Shown here: in pieces, positions 54,977 through 63,514 of the stretch
Numbering within the stretch: the stretch's first letter is position 1
Layout of the letters: each line of letters begins with the position of its first letter
NCBI GenBank assembly: GCA_040755295.1
Contig: JBFMBK010000003.1
Coordinates: 183,641-247,640 of the forward strand
Length of the DNA: 64,000 nucleotides
Direction: 5' to 3'
DNA from: Bacillota bacterium
GTDB taxonomy: Bacteria > Bacillota > Desulfotomaculia > Desulfotomaculales > Ammonificaceae
The notes under the pieces: model-generated
What the model was told of the DNA's origin: nothing
Databases searched by the model: none
Seen by the model: only the letters and a program-made list of their open reading frames with translations
Made by a program: the position numbers and the translations under genes

Positions 54977-56152
54977 TTGCCCGAAGTCGCGCAAAGGGTG
55001 AAAAGCCTTCCCCCATATCTTTTCGCCCGCATAGAACAACTTATAGACCAGAAGAAGGCTGCAGGGGTTGATATTATCAGCCTGGGTATCGGAGATCCCG
55101 ACGAGCCGACGCCGGAGCACATCTGCGCCGAAGCCTCCCGTCAGGTGCATGTCCGGGAAAATCATCAGTATCCCTCTTCCGTCGGTATGCTATCTTTTAG
55201 GGAAGCGGTGGCCCGGTGGTACAACGGTCGCTTCGGCGTCAATCTGGAACCGAAAACCGAAGTCGTCTCCCTGATCGGTTCCAAGGAAGGCATCGCGCAC
55301 GTCGCATGGTGTTATGTAAACCCAGGCGATACGGTGCTCGTTCCCGACCCGGGATATCCGGTTTATGCCGGCGGGACCATTCTAGCCGGAGGCATCCCGT
55401 ATCTGATGCCTCTTTTGCCTGAAAATCGATTTTTACCGCGTCTTGAAGATATCCCCGGCGAAACGGCCCGGAAAGCCAAGATCATGTTTCTCAACTATCC
55501 GAACAACCCCACCGCCGCCGTTGCCGATAAGGGTTTCTTTGAAAATGTGGTGGCCTTCGCCCGGGAGTACGATATCCTTGTTTGCCACGATGCCGCTTAC
55601 ATCGATGTGGCATATGAGGGTTATCGCCCGCCGAGCTTCCTCGAAACACAGGGGGCCAAGGATGTCGGGATCGAATTTTGTTCTGTTTCAAAGCCTTACA
55701 ACATGACTGGCTGGCGATGCGGCTGGGCGGCGGGTAGACGCGACGCCGTGGAGGTGCTGGGAAGGCTCAAGTCAAACATCGATTCCGGGATTTTTCAGGC
55801 TATACAGTTCGCCGCCACAGCCGCGCTGACCGGCGATCAGGAGTGCGTCGCCAAAACAAACGCCCTATACCAGAAGAGGAGGGATACGGCGGTCGCCGCG
55901 TTAAGGGAGATGGGCTGGCATATTGACCCGCCTATGGCGACCTTCTACCTGTGGCTGCCGGTGCCTAAAGGTCAAACGGCGGAATCCTTCGCCGAATATC
56001 TGATAGACAACGCGGGCGTGGTAATAACGCCGGGAACCGGATACGGAAAGTACGGCGACGGCTATTATCGCATCTCATTAACCATAGCCGGCAACCGTCT
56101 CCGGGAAGCCATGACAAGGATGAAGCGGATTCTGGGAAAGATCGAGTTTTAG
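54977..56152 (+). CDS. dapL: LL-diaminopimelate aminotransferase
   Basis: PLP enzyme that converts tetrahydrodipicolinate directly to LL-diaminopimelate. The 391-aa protein has the class I aminotransferase fold with [42 protein letters not shown] and the PLP lysine in [14 protein letters not shown]. Its placement next to dapF supports DapL over a generic aminotransferase. TTG 54977 follows TAGGAGG by 9 bp. Repeat G lies just upstream. Confidence 0.9.
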   Translation: MPEVAQRVKSLPPYLFARIEQLIDQKKAAGVDIISLGIGDPDEPTPEHICAEASRQVHVRENHQYPSSVGMLSFREAVARWYNGRFGVNLEPKTEVVSLIGSKEGIAHVAWCYVNPGDTVLVPDPGYPVYAGGTILAGGIPYLMPLLPENRFLPRLEDIPGETARKAKIMFLNYPNNPTAAVADKGFFENVVAFAREYDILVCHDAAYIDVAYEGYRPPSFLETQGAKDVGIEFCSVSKPYNMTGWRCGWAAGRRDAVEVLGRLKSNIDSGIFQAIQFAATAALTGDQECVAKTNALYQKRRDTAVAALREMGWHIDPPMATFYLWLPVPKGQTAESFAEYLIDNAGVVITPGTGYGKYGDGYYRISLTIAGNRLREAMTRMKRILGKIEF

Positions 56153-56262
56153 TTACGAGTTACGAAACCGAGAGTTCTGACTCAACGCGTCGGACAACTT
56201 TATGTCGCAGCAAAACCTGATTTGGTTCCTTAAACTTGGAACCGTGAACTAAGAACCGTGAA
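56152..56262. repeat. Heptad-period arrays H7
   Basis: AGTTACG-AGTTACG-AAACCGA-GAGTTCT-GACTCAA after dapL, and AACCGTG-AACTAAG-AACCGTG-AACTGTT before the next gene. Confidence 0.6.
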
Positions 56263-56287
56263 CTGTTTTCGAGAAAGGAGAATGTTC

Positions 56288-57475
56288 ATGCGCCTTTCTA
56301 ACCGTGCCAGAGGGATAAGTCCTTCGCCGACACTGGCGGTCGACGCCCGTGCAAAAGCGCTTGCCGCCGCCGGAGAAAAAATCGTTAACTTCGGTGTCGG
56401 TGAGCCGGATTTTGATACCCCCGACTACATCAAAGAGGCGGCCGTAAAGGCTTTGTCCCTGGGAATGACCAAGTACACACCCGTCCCCGGGACTTTGGAA
56501 CTGAGAAAAGCCGTTTGCCGGAAACTGCTCCAGGACAATCAACTGGAGTATTCGCCGGAAGATGTCGTTGTCTCGTGCGGCGCAAAGCATTCCCTTTACA
56601 ACGCGCTTGAGGTGCTTGTCGAAGAAGGGGACGAGGTTATAATTCCGGCGCCTTACTGGGTCAGCTATATAGAGCAGGTCAAGCTCACGGGAGCCAAGCC
56701 AATAGTTGTACAAACCCTTCCGGAAAACGACTTCAAAATCCTGCCGGAAGATTTGTCTAACGCGCTTAACACAAATTCACGCCTTTTGATACTCAATTCG
56801 CCTTCCAACCCTACCGGAAGTGTTTATAGCGAACAAGAACTAAGGGTCTTGGCCGATATAGCGGTAAAGGCGGGTATCTGGGTTGTCTCGGACGAGATAT
56901 ACGAAAAACTTGTTTACGACGGCGCCGCGCATTTGAGCATCGCTTCCATTAATCCGGAGATTAAGGCGCAGACCATCGTGGTTAACGGTGTATCCAAGGC
57001 CTACGCGATGACCGGCTGGCGCATCGGCTACGCCGCGGCTCCCGCTCCGGTGGCAAAGGCGATGTCCGATCTGCAAAGCCACAGCACGTCTAACCCGACT
57101 TCGATAGCGCAGGCGGCAGCCATCGCGGCGCTTCAGGGTTCCCAGGACTCGGTTGCAGCGATGCTCGCGGCTTTCGCGGAGCGGCGGAATTATATTTTGC
57201 AGCGGCTCGCGGGCATCTCCGGCCTTACCTGCCGCAAGCCCGGCGGCGCCTTTTATGTTTTCCCCGATGTGTCCGTATATTTTGGCCGTCGTATAAATGG
57301 AAAATCCGTATCCACCGGAACGGATATCGCAACCCTTTTACTAGAGGAGGCGAAGGTGGCGGTCGTACCCGGAGCGGCATTCGGTGACGACCGGTTTATT
57401 AGGCTTTCTTACGCGACGTCCCTGGAAAATATATTCGAGGGAATGAATCGAATAACCGCGGTGCTTCAAGGATGA
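56288..57475 (+). CDS. aspB: Aspartate aminotransferase family protein
   Basis: PLP-dependent class I aminotransferase, likely aspartate aminotransferase of the Bacillus type. The 395-aa protein shows SPSPTLAVDARAKALAAAGEKI-type start (ISPSPTLAVDARAKAL), FGVGEPDFDTP, LNSPSNPTGSVYS, DEIYEKLVYDG, the PLP lysine in NGVSKAYAMTGWRIGY and the C-terminal arginine in FIRLSYATS. ATG 56288 follows AAAGGAG by 7 bp; ATG 56282 is also possible. It could supply aspartate for the dap genes upstream. Confidence 0.88.
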   Translation: MRLSNRARGISPSPTLAVDARAKALAAAGEKIVNFGVGEPDFDTPDYIKEAAVKALSLGMTKYTPVPGTLELRKAVCRKLLQDNQLEYSPEDVVVSCGAKHSLYNALEVLVEEGDEVIIPAPYWVSYIEQVKLTGAKPIVVQTLPENDFKILPEDLSNALNTNSRLLILNSPSNPTGSVYSEQELRVLADIAVKAGIWVVSDEIYEKLVYDGAAHLSIASINPEIKAQTIVVNGVSKAYAMTGWRIGYAAAPAPVAKAMSDLQSHSTSNPTSIAQAAAIAALQGSQDSVAAMLAAFAERRNYILQRLAGISGLTCRKPGGAFYVFPDVSVYFGRRINGKSVSTGTDIATLLLEEAKVAVVPGAAFGDDRFIRLSYATSLENIFEGMNRITAVLQG

Positions 57476-57487
57476 CCCTATTTTTCA

Positions 57488-57515
57488 TATAAAAAAACCA
57501 ACCCCTGCGGGTTGG
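57488..57515 (-). terminator. Terminator for the minus-strand Cys-rich gene
   Basis: CCAACCC / GGGTTGG stem with a 4-nt loop. On the minus strand it is followed by TTTTTTT. It lies about 90 bp past the stop at 57606 and just after the plus-strand aspB stop. Confidence 0.75.
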
Positions 57516-57605
57516 AAATCACCACGAGCGACAGCATGGGAAAGCCCAATTTTTTCAAGGACTCTTCTTTCTTTACGACGACCAGTCGGCGCCCGTTTTG
57601 TAACC

Positions 57606-58175
57606 TTACGTTAAAGGAGTGCACTGGGGCGGGAAGAGTTCGGGCGGGCAGACCACCGGAGGGGCGGGCGACACCTCTTCGCAGGCCGCAGGCACACAGA
57701 AACCGAAGCTGGGAACGAGCAGTTTAACAACCGCCCTGGACTGAATTACGGTGCAAAAATCAACGCTGCAGCAAACTTGTTCCCCTATCAGCACACATTG
57801 GCAGGCTACACGAACCACCGCGCAGTCGGTGGAAGTTCCTTCGGGCGCGCAAAGAATCACCGTTTTGGTAAAACTGATGGTCTTCGTCAAAGTGCAAAGC
57901 ACTTCTTCCGTTGGTCCCAGGATAGTTATTTGGATGTTTCCACTTACTGCAAAAGTGATATCCGATCTCCCGGTTTCATCGGGAAGTGTACGAGAGACTT
58001 CTGTACAGCTTGCGCTTAAAACACTGCATTGGGCGGTCGAACCCGTCGGGAAGGGAAATTCCGCACAAACGGTCACGTCGAAGCACTGTTCCCTACTGTC
58101 AGCCTGAAAACAGAAGTCGTAAACCTTAAATGTCTCAATACAAACCACTTCAAGCGCTTGTTGCCGATCATCCAT
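57606..58175 (-). CDS. Cys-rich paralogue 1 (putative spore or cell-surface protein)
   Basis: A 189-aa protein with about 20 cysteines and no signal peptide or membrane helix. It shares a layout with the two following genes: an N-terminal EVVCIETFKVYDFCFQ-like block, a beta-rich middle, CVLIGEQVCCSVDFCTVIQS, then a Pro/Cys-rich tail (CVPAACEEVSPAPPVVCPP). The pattern recalls crosslinked spore-coat or exosporium proteins, but I do not recognise a named family. ATG 58175 follows AAGGAGG. It is the most diverged of the three and has its own terminator. Confidence 0.7.
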   Translation of the reverse strand: MDDRQQALEVVCIETFKVYDFCFQADSREQCFDVTVCAEFPFPTGSTAQCSVLSASCTEVSRTLPDETGRSDITFAVSGNIQITILGPTEEVLCTLTKTISFTKTVILCAPEGTSTDCAVVRVACQCVLIGEQVCCSVDFCTVIQSRAVVKLLVPSFGFCVPAACEEVSPAPPVVCPPELFPPQCTPLT

Positions 58176-58509
58176 TTGTATTCCTCCTTGACTTTTGCTT
58201 TTAATGGCGCCTCACGACCATATTATGGCGCCTTTATTCTCCCTGTGACTCTTTAGGTTATTTATTCCAAATATATTTTCAATTGGGATAACAACGCCTA
58301 TATGAAGCTCGAAGCTTATGGTCGTCTCTTGTGTCGACCGTCTTTGGCAGAAATCAGTGTCGCGAATCTGAAAATAGGGGAACTAAGCCCCGCTCTGATC
58401 TTTCTCCGTAACAGGACCATTAGATACTTCACATTTTTAAAAGGGTCTAAAGAAATGAAAGCCGAAAAGGGACCGGATGAAAGCATCCGGCCCCTTGACA
58501 ATTTGATTA
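58176..58509. other. 334-bp gap between Cys-rich paralogues 1 and 2
   Basis: No gene is apparent. It holds the terminator of paralogue 2 at 58464-58494 and presumably the promoter of paralogue 1. Confidence 0.45.
58464..58494 (-). terminator. Terminator of Cys-rich paralogue 2
   Basis: On the minus strand CCGGATG / CATCCGG, extended by GGG/CCC past one mismatch, with a 4-nt loop and a TTTTC tail. Confidence 0.75.
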
Positions 58510-59088
58510 TCATGACCCGTTCGCCAGGGGAGTGCACTGGGGCGGGAACAGCACCGGCGGGCAGACCACCGGAGGGGCGGGCGATACCTCTTCGCAGGGC
58601 GCCGGCACGCAGAAACCGAAGCTGGGAACCAGCAGTTTCACAACCGCCCTGGACTGGATTACGATGCAGAGATCTACGCTGCAGCATACCTGTTCTCCGA
58701 TCAGCACGCACTGACACGCGGCATCCACCACCGCACAGTCGGTGAAGGTGCCTTCGGGCGCGCAGAGAACCACGGTTTTGGTGAAGCTGATGGTCTTAGT
58801 CAAGGTGCAAATCGGACACTCAGGCCCAATGATGGTAATTTTGATGGTAGCGCTGACCGCAAAAGTGACATTGGACCTTCCGTTTTCGTCAGGAGCCGTA
58901 CGAGATATCTCGGTGCACGTCGGGGTACCTACAATCTCACACTCGGCGACCGCGCCCGAGGGAAACGGAAATGCCTGGCAGACGGTTACATCGAAACACT
59001 GCTCCCGGCTGTCCGACTGGAAACAAAAATCGTATACCTTGAAAGTCTCGATACAAACCACTTCGAAGTCCCGATGTTGGAGTTCCAT
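58510..59088 (-). CDS. Cys-rich paralogue 2 (putative spore or cell-surface protein)
   Basis: A 192-aa paralogue of the flanking genes with the same blocks: FEVVCIETFKVYDFCFQSD, DENGRSNVTFAVSATIKIT, VLIGEQVCCSVDLC, and the tail PSFGFCVPAPCEEVSPAPPV. Its C-terminal 110 bp (58529-58638) are identical to 59794-59903 of paralogue 3, which points to recent duplication or gene conversion. ATG 59088 has AAAGGGGGGA upstream. Role unknown; high Cys content suggests disulphide-crosslinked assembly. Confidence 0.72.
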   Translation of the reverse strand: MELQHRDFEVVCIETFKVYDFCFQSDSREQCFDVTVCQAFPFPSGAVAECEIVGTPTCTEISRTAPDENGRSNVTFAVSATIKITIIGPECPICTLTKTISFTKTVVLCAPEGTFTDCAVVDAACQCVLIGEQVCCSVDLCIVIQSRAVVKLLVPSFGFCVPAPCEEVSPAPPVVCPPVLFPPQCTPLANGS

Positions 59089-59542
59089 TTATATCCCCCC
59101 TTTAGCAATAAATGTTTTTCATGGGTCGGATCCTTACGCTAACTTATGTTGGCCTTTTGTTTGTTGTGAGAACTGCACGAAAATTTTACGGTGTTTTTCT
59201 AAAATATTTTGACAAAAACTTGTCTAAAAGGTTTATTGTTGGGTGCCGGCATAATAAGCACAGGACAGGTGTCCGGGTATTCGAAATAAACCTTTCAGAC
59301 GGGCTCAAAGCCGGGATTCGCGTACCCACGTTAAGGAGAAGGCGAAAGGATTCATTAACAAAACAGAGATATCAACCGAAGCTGTACGGAGAAAAAGGCC
59401 CCGAAAAACCTTTGTGCTGTAAAGATTTTGACAGCTTTCCGGCGCCTTTCCGACAAAACAAATTCGTCTTCTTGATTAATCTAATGCACATCGATAAGCG
59501 CTCTTTTTTACCCGCACGGGATAAAGAAGTTTATCTCTTCCT
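59089..59542. other. 454-bp gap downstream of the HMA-like gene
   Basis: AT-rich with no supported gene. A 157-codon plus-strand frame (59112-59585) has no ribosome site or recognisable sequence and runs antisense into the HMA-like gene. Confidence 0.45.
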
Positions 59543-59773
59543 TCACCCCTTTGAAACGAAGATACTGTTTTCCTTCACCATTTGATTGATGAGCATCGCC
59601 GATATTGTTGACGGTTCATAGGTTACGTTTACCTGCTTGCCAACGATTACAACTTTCTCTACACCAGGCATTCCAAGCAGAATTTCAACAAGCTTTTCTT
59701 TATCTTTTATACCAGGTGTGCCGATTGAGGTTGTTGCAGTAAACAATTTTCCACTGACTTGTAGACTCTGCAT
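59543..59773 (-). CDS. Small HMA-like (ferredoxin-fold) protein
   Basis: A 76-aa protein whose second half (LLGMPGVEKVVIVGKQVNVTYEPSTISAMLI, read in parts) follows the heavy-metal-associated domain pattern, with GVEKV, a VTYEP strand and a helix. The CxxC metal site is missing, so metal binding is doubtful. It starts 4 bp after the stop of Cys-rich paralogue 3, with the ribosome site AAGAGGA overlapping that stop, so the two are co-translated. It may be a small adaptor for the Cys-rich protein, by association only. Confidence 0.6.
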   Translation of the reverse strand: MQSLQVSGKLFTATTSIGTPGIKDKEKLVEILLGMPGVEKVVIVGKQVNVTYEPSTISAMLINQMVKENSIFVSKG

Positions 59774-59777
59774 ACGG

Positions 59778-60371
59778 CTAATCCTCTTTAACAGGAGTGC
59801 ACTGGGGCGGGAACAGCACCGGCGGGCAGACCACCGGAGGGGCGGGCGATACCTCTTCGCAGGGCGCCGGCACGCAGAAACCGAAGCTGGGAACCAGCAG
59901 TTTTACAACCGCCCGGGATTGGATTAAAATACAAAGATCCACACTGCAACATACCTGCTCTCCGATAAGCACACAATGGCAGGCGGCATCTACAACCGCA
60001 CAGTCGGTGACGGTCCCTTCGGGGGCGCACAGTACCACGGTCTTTGTAAAATTGATCGTCTTGTTAAATTCGCATAATACAGTACCGTTAGGGTCCCTGA
60101 TAATAATCCTGATGGTCGAACTGGCGGCGAAAGTTATGTCGGCCCTTCCGTTTTCGTCAGGAGCTGTCCGGGAGGTCTCGAAACAGGTGGGGGTGCCTGC
60201 TATTTCGCATTCCGCAACCGAGCCCGGAGGAAACGGGAAGGCCTCGCACCGTTCCGGCAAAGTGAAACATTGTTCCCGGCTGTCCACCTGGTAACAGAAA
60301 TCGTAAACCTTGAAAGTCTCGATACAAACAACTTCGAAATCTTGATGCTGTAAACCGGCACTGTCGCTCAT
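59778..60371 (-). CDS. Cys-rich paralogue 3 (putative spore or cell-surface protein)
   Basis: A 197-aa paralogue, the promoter-proximal member of a two-gene unit with the HMA-like gene. It shares FEVVCIETFKVYDFCYQVD, DENGRADITFAASSTIRI, VLIGEQVCCSVDLCILIQS and the Pro/Cys tail. One segment differs (CFTLPERCEAFPFPPG) and loses one Cys spacing of the other two. ATG 60371 follows GGGAGG. The shared 110-bp 3' block with paralogue 2 is at 59794-59903. Confidence 0.72.
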   Translation of the reverse strand: MSDSAGLQHQDFEVVCIETFKVYDFCYQVDSREQCFTLPERCEAFPFPPGSVAECEIAGTPTCFETSRTAPDENGRADITFAASSTIRIIIRDPNGTVLCEFNKTINFTKTVVLCAPEGTVTDCAVVDAACHCVLIGEQVCCSVDLCILIQSRAVVKLLVPSFGFCVPAPCEEVSPAPPVVCPPVLFPPQCTPVKED

Positions 60372-60538
60372 AATACAACCTCCCTGGCAATATATATATA
60401 TTTTGGCTCTTCGTGATAATTTATGTTTTCAGGTTATGGTTGGTGCGAATTTGAGACTGTATTTACCGAATATTTCTTAACAAAAAGCGAGGCTGTTAAG
60501 TATTATAGGCTAAAGAATTCTGCGAGGTGGACAAATAA

Positions 60539-61042
60539 ATGCCCTTGTATCGTCGTCCCCAGATACGCCCCGGAAGGCGTGAAGCAGTTGAGAAAAAAGA
60601 AGAGAAAATGACAGATACCCCGATAGAGGAATCCAAGCCGGATAAATCCAAAGAACTAATACAGCAGGAAATGATTGCCCGTTTAGAAAGAATAGGGTAT
60701 TACCAGAGGGTGTTGTTGGGTAAATCAGAACCATGCAAAACCTCTGGAAAAGACTCCGAAGAAACGGGGGGAATCCACGACTTCAAAAAGATGACGCCGG
60801 CTGTTCCCGAGGCCGAAGCGCAAGATGAATCGGACGCCGCAAACGGGATGGGTTTCGGCAGGGTAGGTCCCGGGATTTATAGTTTTAAGTTATCAGGAAC
60901 CCCGTCCGCGAAGTACTCCACTTTGAAAGACGCGTTTAAAGATACGGAAAACCCTTTTGAGTCCGCACTGCCTTCACTCGTCGATGACTATCGCAGGGCG
61001 GGAAAAACAAACGACGGTGTTCCTGTTTACACCTTTAAATGA
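60539..61042 (+). CDS. Hypothetical protein
   Basis: A 167-aa, highly charged and probably partly disordered protein I do not recognise. It has a basic N-terminus (YRRPQIRPGRREAVEKKEEK), a helix (LIQQEMIARLERIGYYQRVL) and a more ordered C-terminus (GFGRVGPGIYSFKLSG; VPVYTFK). ATG 60539 has GAGGTGG at 8 bp; ATG 60608 is a weaker alternative. It diverges from Cys-rich paralogue 3, so it shares that intergenic region, which fits joint regulation but does not show it. Confidence 0.55.
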   Translation: MPLYRRPQIRPGRREAVEKKEEKMTDTPIEESKPDKSKELIQQEMIARLERIGYYQRVLLGKSEPCKTSGKDSEETGGIHDFKKMTPAVPEAEAQDESDAANGMGFGRVGPGIYSFKLSGTPSAKYSTLKDAFKDTENPFESALPSLVDDYRRAGKTNDGVPVYTFK

Positions 61043-61078
61043 AAAAGGTAAAAACAGCCGGCAGGATGCCGTGTATAT

Positions 61079-61116
61079 AAAAAAGGGGCTCCCCCGACTC
61101 CGGGTAACAGCCCCTT
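61079..61116 (-). terminator. Terminator between the convergent hypothetical and CAP-domain genes
   Basis: AAGGGGCT / AGCCCCTT stem with an 18-nt loop. On the minus strand it is followed by TTTTTT. It serves the CAP gene and perhaps also the plus-strand gene. Confidence 0.7.
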
Positions 61117-61184
61117 ATTAATGTATGGGACATTATGCTTTTTACTTGTTATGACGGGTAAATGAGGGTTCTTTCAAAGGATTA

Positions 61185-61838
61185 TTAATCACCCAGGAAC
61201 AACTGGGTCACCCATACAGTATTTGATGTGCTGTATACACCGATTCCTATAACGTCATGCCGTGCATCCATGATGTTCGCCCGGTGTCCTTCGCTGTTCA
61301 TGAACAACACGTGCGCTCTTTCCACGCTGTATGTTCTGGCGATGTTTTCAGCGCCCATGACGCGTGCCCTGATTCCGGCGTTTACCTCCATTCGATACGC
61401 GGTGCCGTACGTCGGAGAAGTATGGCTGAAGTAATTTCTGTCGTGCATATCCTGGCTTTTCATCCGTGCCAGCTTAACTAACCTTGCGTCTACCGTATAA
61501 GCCGGCAACCCTGCTTTCACTCTTTCCTGGTTTACAAGGTCAAAAATCTTTCTTTCCCCTGCCGTCAAGACATCAACATCCCCGAAACCGCCTGAGGACG
61601 GTGGCGGGGTACCGGGGTCCACGCCGGGATCAGTAGGTGGAATCGTAGGAGGAGTTACAGGAGGAGTTACTGGAATGGGAGCGCCATAATACCTCTGATA
61701 ATTCACGCCGTACTTGCTCCACTGGGAATAATAGCTGGAAGGTGAAATGTAAGCCTGGGCAGTTGCTAAAGGTAGTAAGGTGGCGGCTAAAATCAGAATC
61801 GAGATAACCATGGATAGCCTTCTGGCAGCCTTTTTCAC
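61185..61838 (-). CDS. Secreted CAP-domain (SCP/YkwD-like) protein
   Basis: A 217-aa exported protein with a signal peptide (KKAARRLSMVISILILAATLLPLATAQA, read in parts), a Tyr/Ser-rich then Pro/Thr-rich linker (VTPPVTPPTIPPTDPG), and a C-terminal CAP domain with IFDLVNQERVKAGLP, YFSHTSPTYG, GAENIARTYS and SEGHRANIMDA. Bacillus YkwD/YlbC proteins are similar; roles of bacterial CAP domains are poorly defined. GTG 61838 follows GGGAGG by about 8 bp. Confidence 0.85.
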   Translation of the reverse strand: MKKAARRLSMVISILILAATLLPLATAQAYISPSSYYSQWSKYGVNYQRYYGAPIPVTPPVTPPTIPPTDPGVDPGTPPPSSGGFGDVDVLTAGERKIFDLVNQERVKAGLPAYTVDARLVKLARMKSQDMHDRNYFSHTSPTYGTAYRMEVNAGIRARVMGAENIARTYSVERAHVLFMNSEGHRANIMDARHDVIGIGVYSTSNTVWVTQLFLGD

Positions 61839-62354
61839 ATTGTAACCTCCCTGTTTAAGTTAGATTTGGGCTCACCCAACCGATTATGGTTATTGTAAAT
61901 GTGTTTTACAATTCGAGTCAAAACCGGTATATTCGAGTTATTTCGACTGGCGTTATCCATAATGACCAACCGCCAGAATTATCAGAAAGGGAAACCTTCT
62001 GGCACCTGAATAGGAAGTCATACCATTCTCCCACTAAAATCCTTGAAAAAGGATTGTGGAAGCATTAGAGTTTAAAAAGAAGAAGAAACACATGGTTTTA
62101 CATGCTAATTGCAGCTTTCTGTTGAACTTATCATCCGGCGCAGCCTCAAAAATAAAGAGGGCGTTTCATCCTAAGGCCGGATTGAAGGCTTATCAAAGTA
62201 AGGTGAAGATCTCAGGAGTTTCCCTAACATCTCCCCGGCTTACATCGAGTATTAAAGTTTTTAGGCTTTTTTCTTTTGTTTTTTAAAGGGATTTCGCGTT
62301 TTAAACAGAAAAGTTATTATGGTCGAGTGCTTTAATAAAGGTGGTGAAAACATA
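61839..62354. other. 516-bp gap before yicC
   Basis: AT-rich. Two short frames (61886-62068, 62056-62286) lack ribosome sites and recognisable sequence. A T-rich tract near 62265-62285 could be a promoter or terminator region. Nothing else is seen. Confidence 0.45.
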
Positions 62355-63224
62355 TTGCGTAGCATGACGGGGTATGGCTGCGCGGAAGCGATTACCCCGG
62401 GCGGCAAGATCGTCGTTGAGGTCAAGGCGGTGAACCATCGGTTTTCTGATATTGTAATCAGGCTGCCGCGAACTTACGGCTGCTTCGAAGATATGTTGCG
62501 AAAGTTGGTCCAGTCTGTTAGCACGCGGGGCAGGGTTGAAGTCTTTCTGAATATTGAAGAAACGGGCAATAAGAATACAACGGTAAAAGTTGACAGGGAA
62601 CTTGCTATGGCGTATTATAAAGCTTTGGAGGATTTACGAGAGCATTTAGGTCTGGAAAAACCCGTTTCACTTAACGTCATTCTTGCGCAAAGCGGTGTGC
62701 TCGGTCTTAACGAAAATCAAACCGATGTTTCTTTGATGGGACCGTTTATCGAATCGGCTGCCAAAACAGCGCTGTCCGGCCTCCTTGCAACCCGTGAGGC
62801 GGAAGGAAAGAATCTGGAGAAGGACATTCGCGAAAGACTAAGGCATATAAAAGATATTTGCACACTGATAAACATTGAAGCACCCCGCGTTGTGGATTAT
62901 TACCGTGAACGACTTTCGGAACGGATAAAAGACATCGCCCACGCCATTGATCCGGCGCGACTCATGGGTGAGATAGCCCTGTTCGCCGAAAGGACGGACA
63001 TAACGGAAGAATTGGTGCGTATCGGAAGCCATATCACCCGCGCCGAAGAGATCCTGGGTTGCGGAGAACCGGCAGGGCGGAGACTTGATTTCTTACTTCA
63101 AGAAATGTTTCGTGAAATCAACACCATTGGCGCGAAGGCGCAGAACTTGAACGTCAGCCAGATGATCGTCGACGCTAAAAGTGAGCTGGAAAAGATGAGA
63201 GAGCAGGTTCAAAATCTTGAATAA
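62355..63224 (+). CDS. yicC: YicC family endoribonuclease-like protein
   Basis: A 289-aa protein of the YicC/YloC family, members of which act in RNA degradation. Marks are [12 protein letters not shown] at the start, [18 protein letters not shown], and the C-terminal [22 protein letters not shown] (read in parts). TTG 62355 gives the usual LRSMTGYG start and follows AAAGGTGGTG by 7 bp; 62319 and 62337 starts add unconserved residues. It begins the conserved yicC-remA-gmk cluster. Confidence 0.88.
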   Translation: MRSMTGYGCAEAITPGGKIVVEVKAVNHRFSDIVIRLPRTYGCFEDMLRKLVQSVSTRGRVEVFLNIEETGNKNTTVKVDRELAMAYYKALEDLREHLGLEKPVSLNVILAQSGVLGLNENQTDVSLMGPFIESAAKTALSGLLATREAEGKNLEKDIRERLRHIKDICTLINIEAPRVVDYYRERLSERIKDIAHAIDPARLMGEIALFAERTDITEELVRIGSHITRAEEILGCGEPAGRRLDFLLQEMFREINTIGAKAQNLNVSQMIVDAKSELEKMREQVQNLE

Positions 63225-63241
63225 ATTCAGGGGGGATTCCG

Positions 63242-63514
63242 TTGGATATCAGGCTGATAAACATTGGATTCGGTAACATCGTTTCCGCAAACCGTATAAT
63301 CGCTATTGTGAGCCCGGAATCAGCACCTATTAAAAGGATCATCACCGAAGCACGGGACCGGGGAATGTTAATCGACGCCACCTACGGCAGGCGGACACGC
63401 GCGGTCATTATCACGGATTCCGACCACGTGATCCTTTCCGCCGTCCAGCCGGAAACCGTTGCACACAGGCTGACACCTAAAGGAGCGGGGATGGAGGAGT
63501 CCATTAAGGAGTGA
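63242..63514 (+). CDS. remA: RemA-like extracellular matrix regulator (DUF370)
   Basis: A 90-aa DNA-binding protein of the RemA/DUF370 family, which in B. subtilis activates biofilm matrix genes. The sequence [19 protein letters not shown] and [17 protein letters not shown] is characteristic. TTG 63242 follows GGGGGG. Its stop overlaps the gmk GTG. Confidence 0.9.
   Translation: MDIRLINIGFGNIVSANRIIAIVSPESAPIKRIITEARDRGMLIDATYGRRTRAVIITDSDHVILSAVQPETVAHRLTPKGAGMEESIKE

Noticed and set aside
59112..59585. 157-codon plus-strand ORF
   Set aside because: No ribosome site, no recognisable domain, atypical composition, and it runs antisense into the end of the HMA-like gene.
61886..62286. Two small plus-strand ORFs before yicC
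   Set aside because: No ribosome sites, low-complexity products, overlapping frames.
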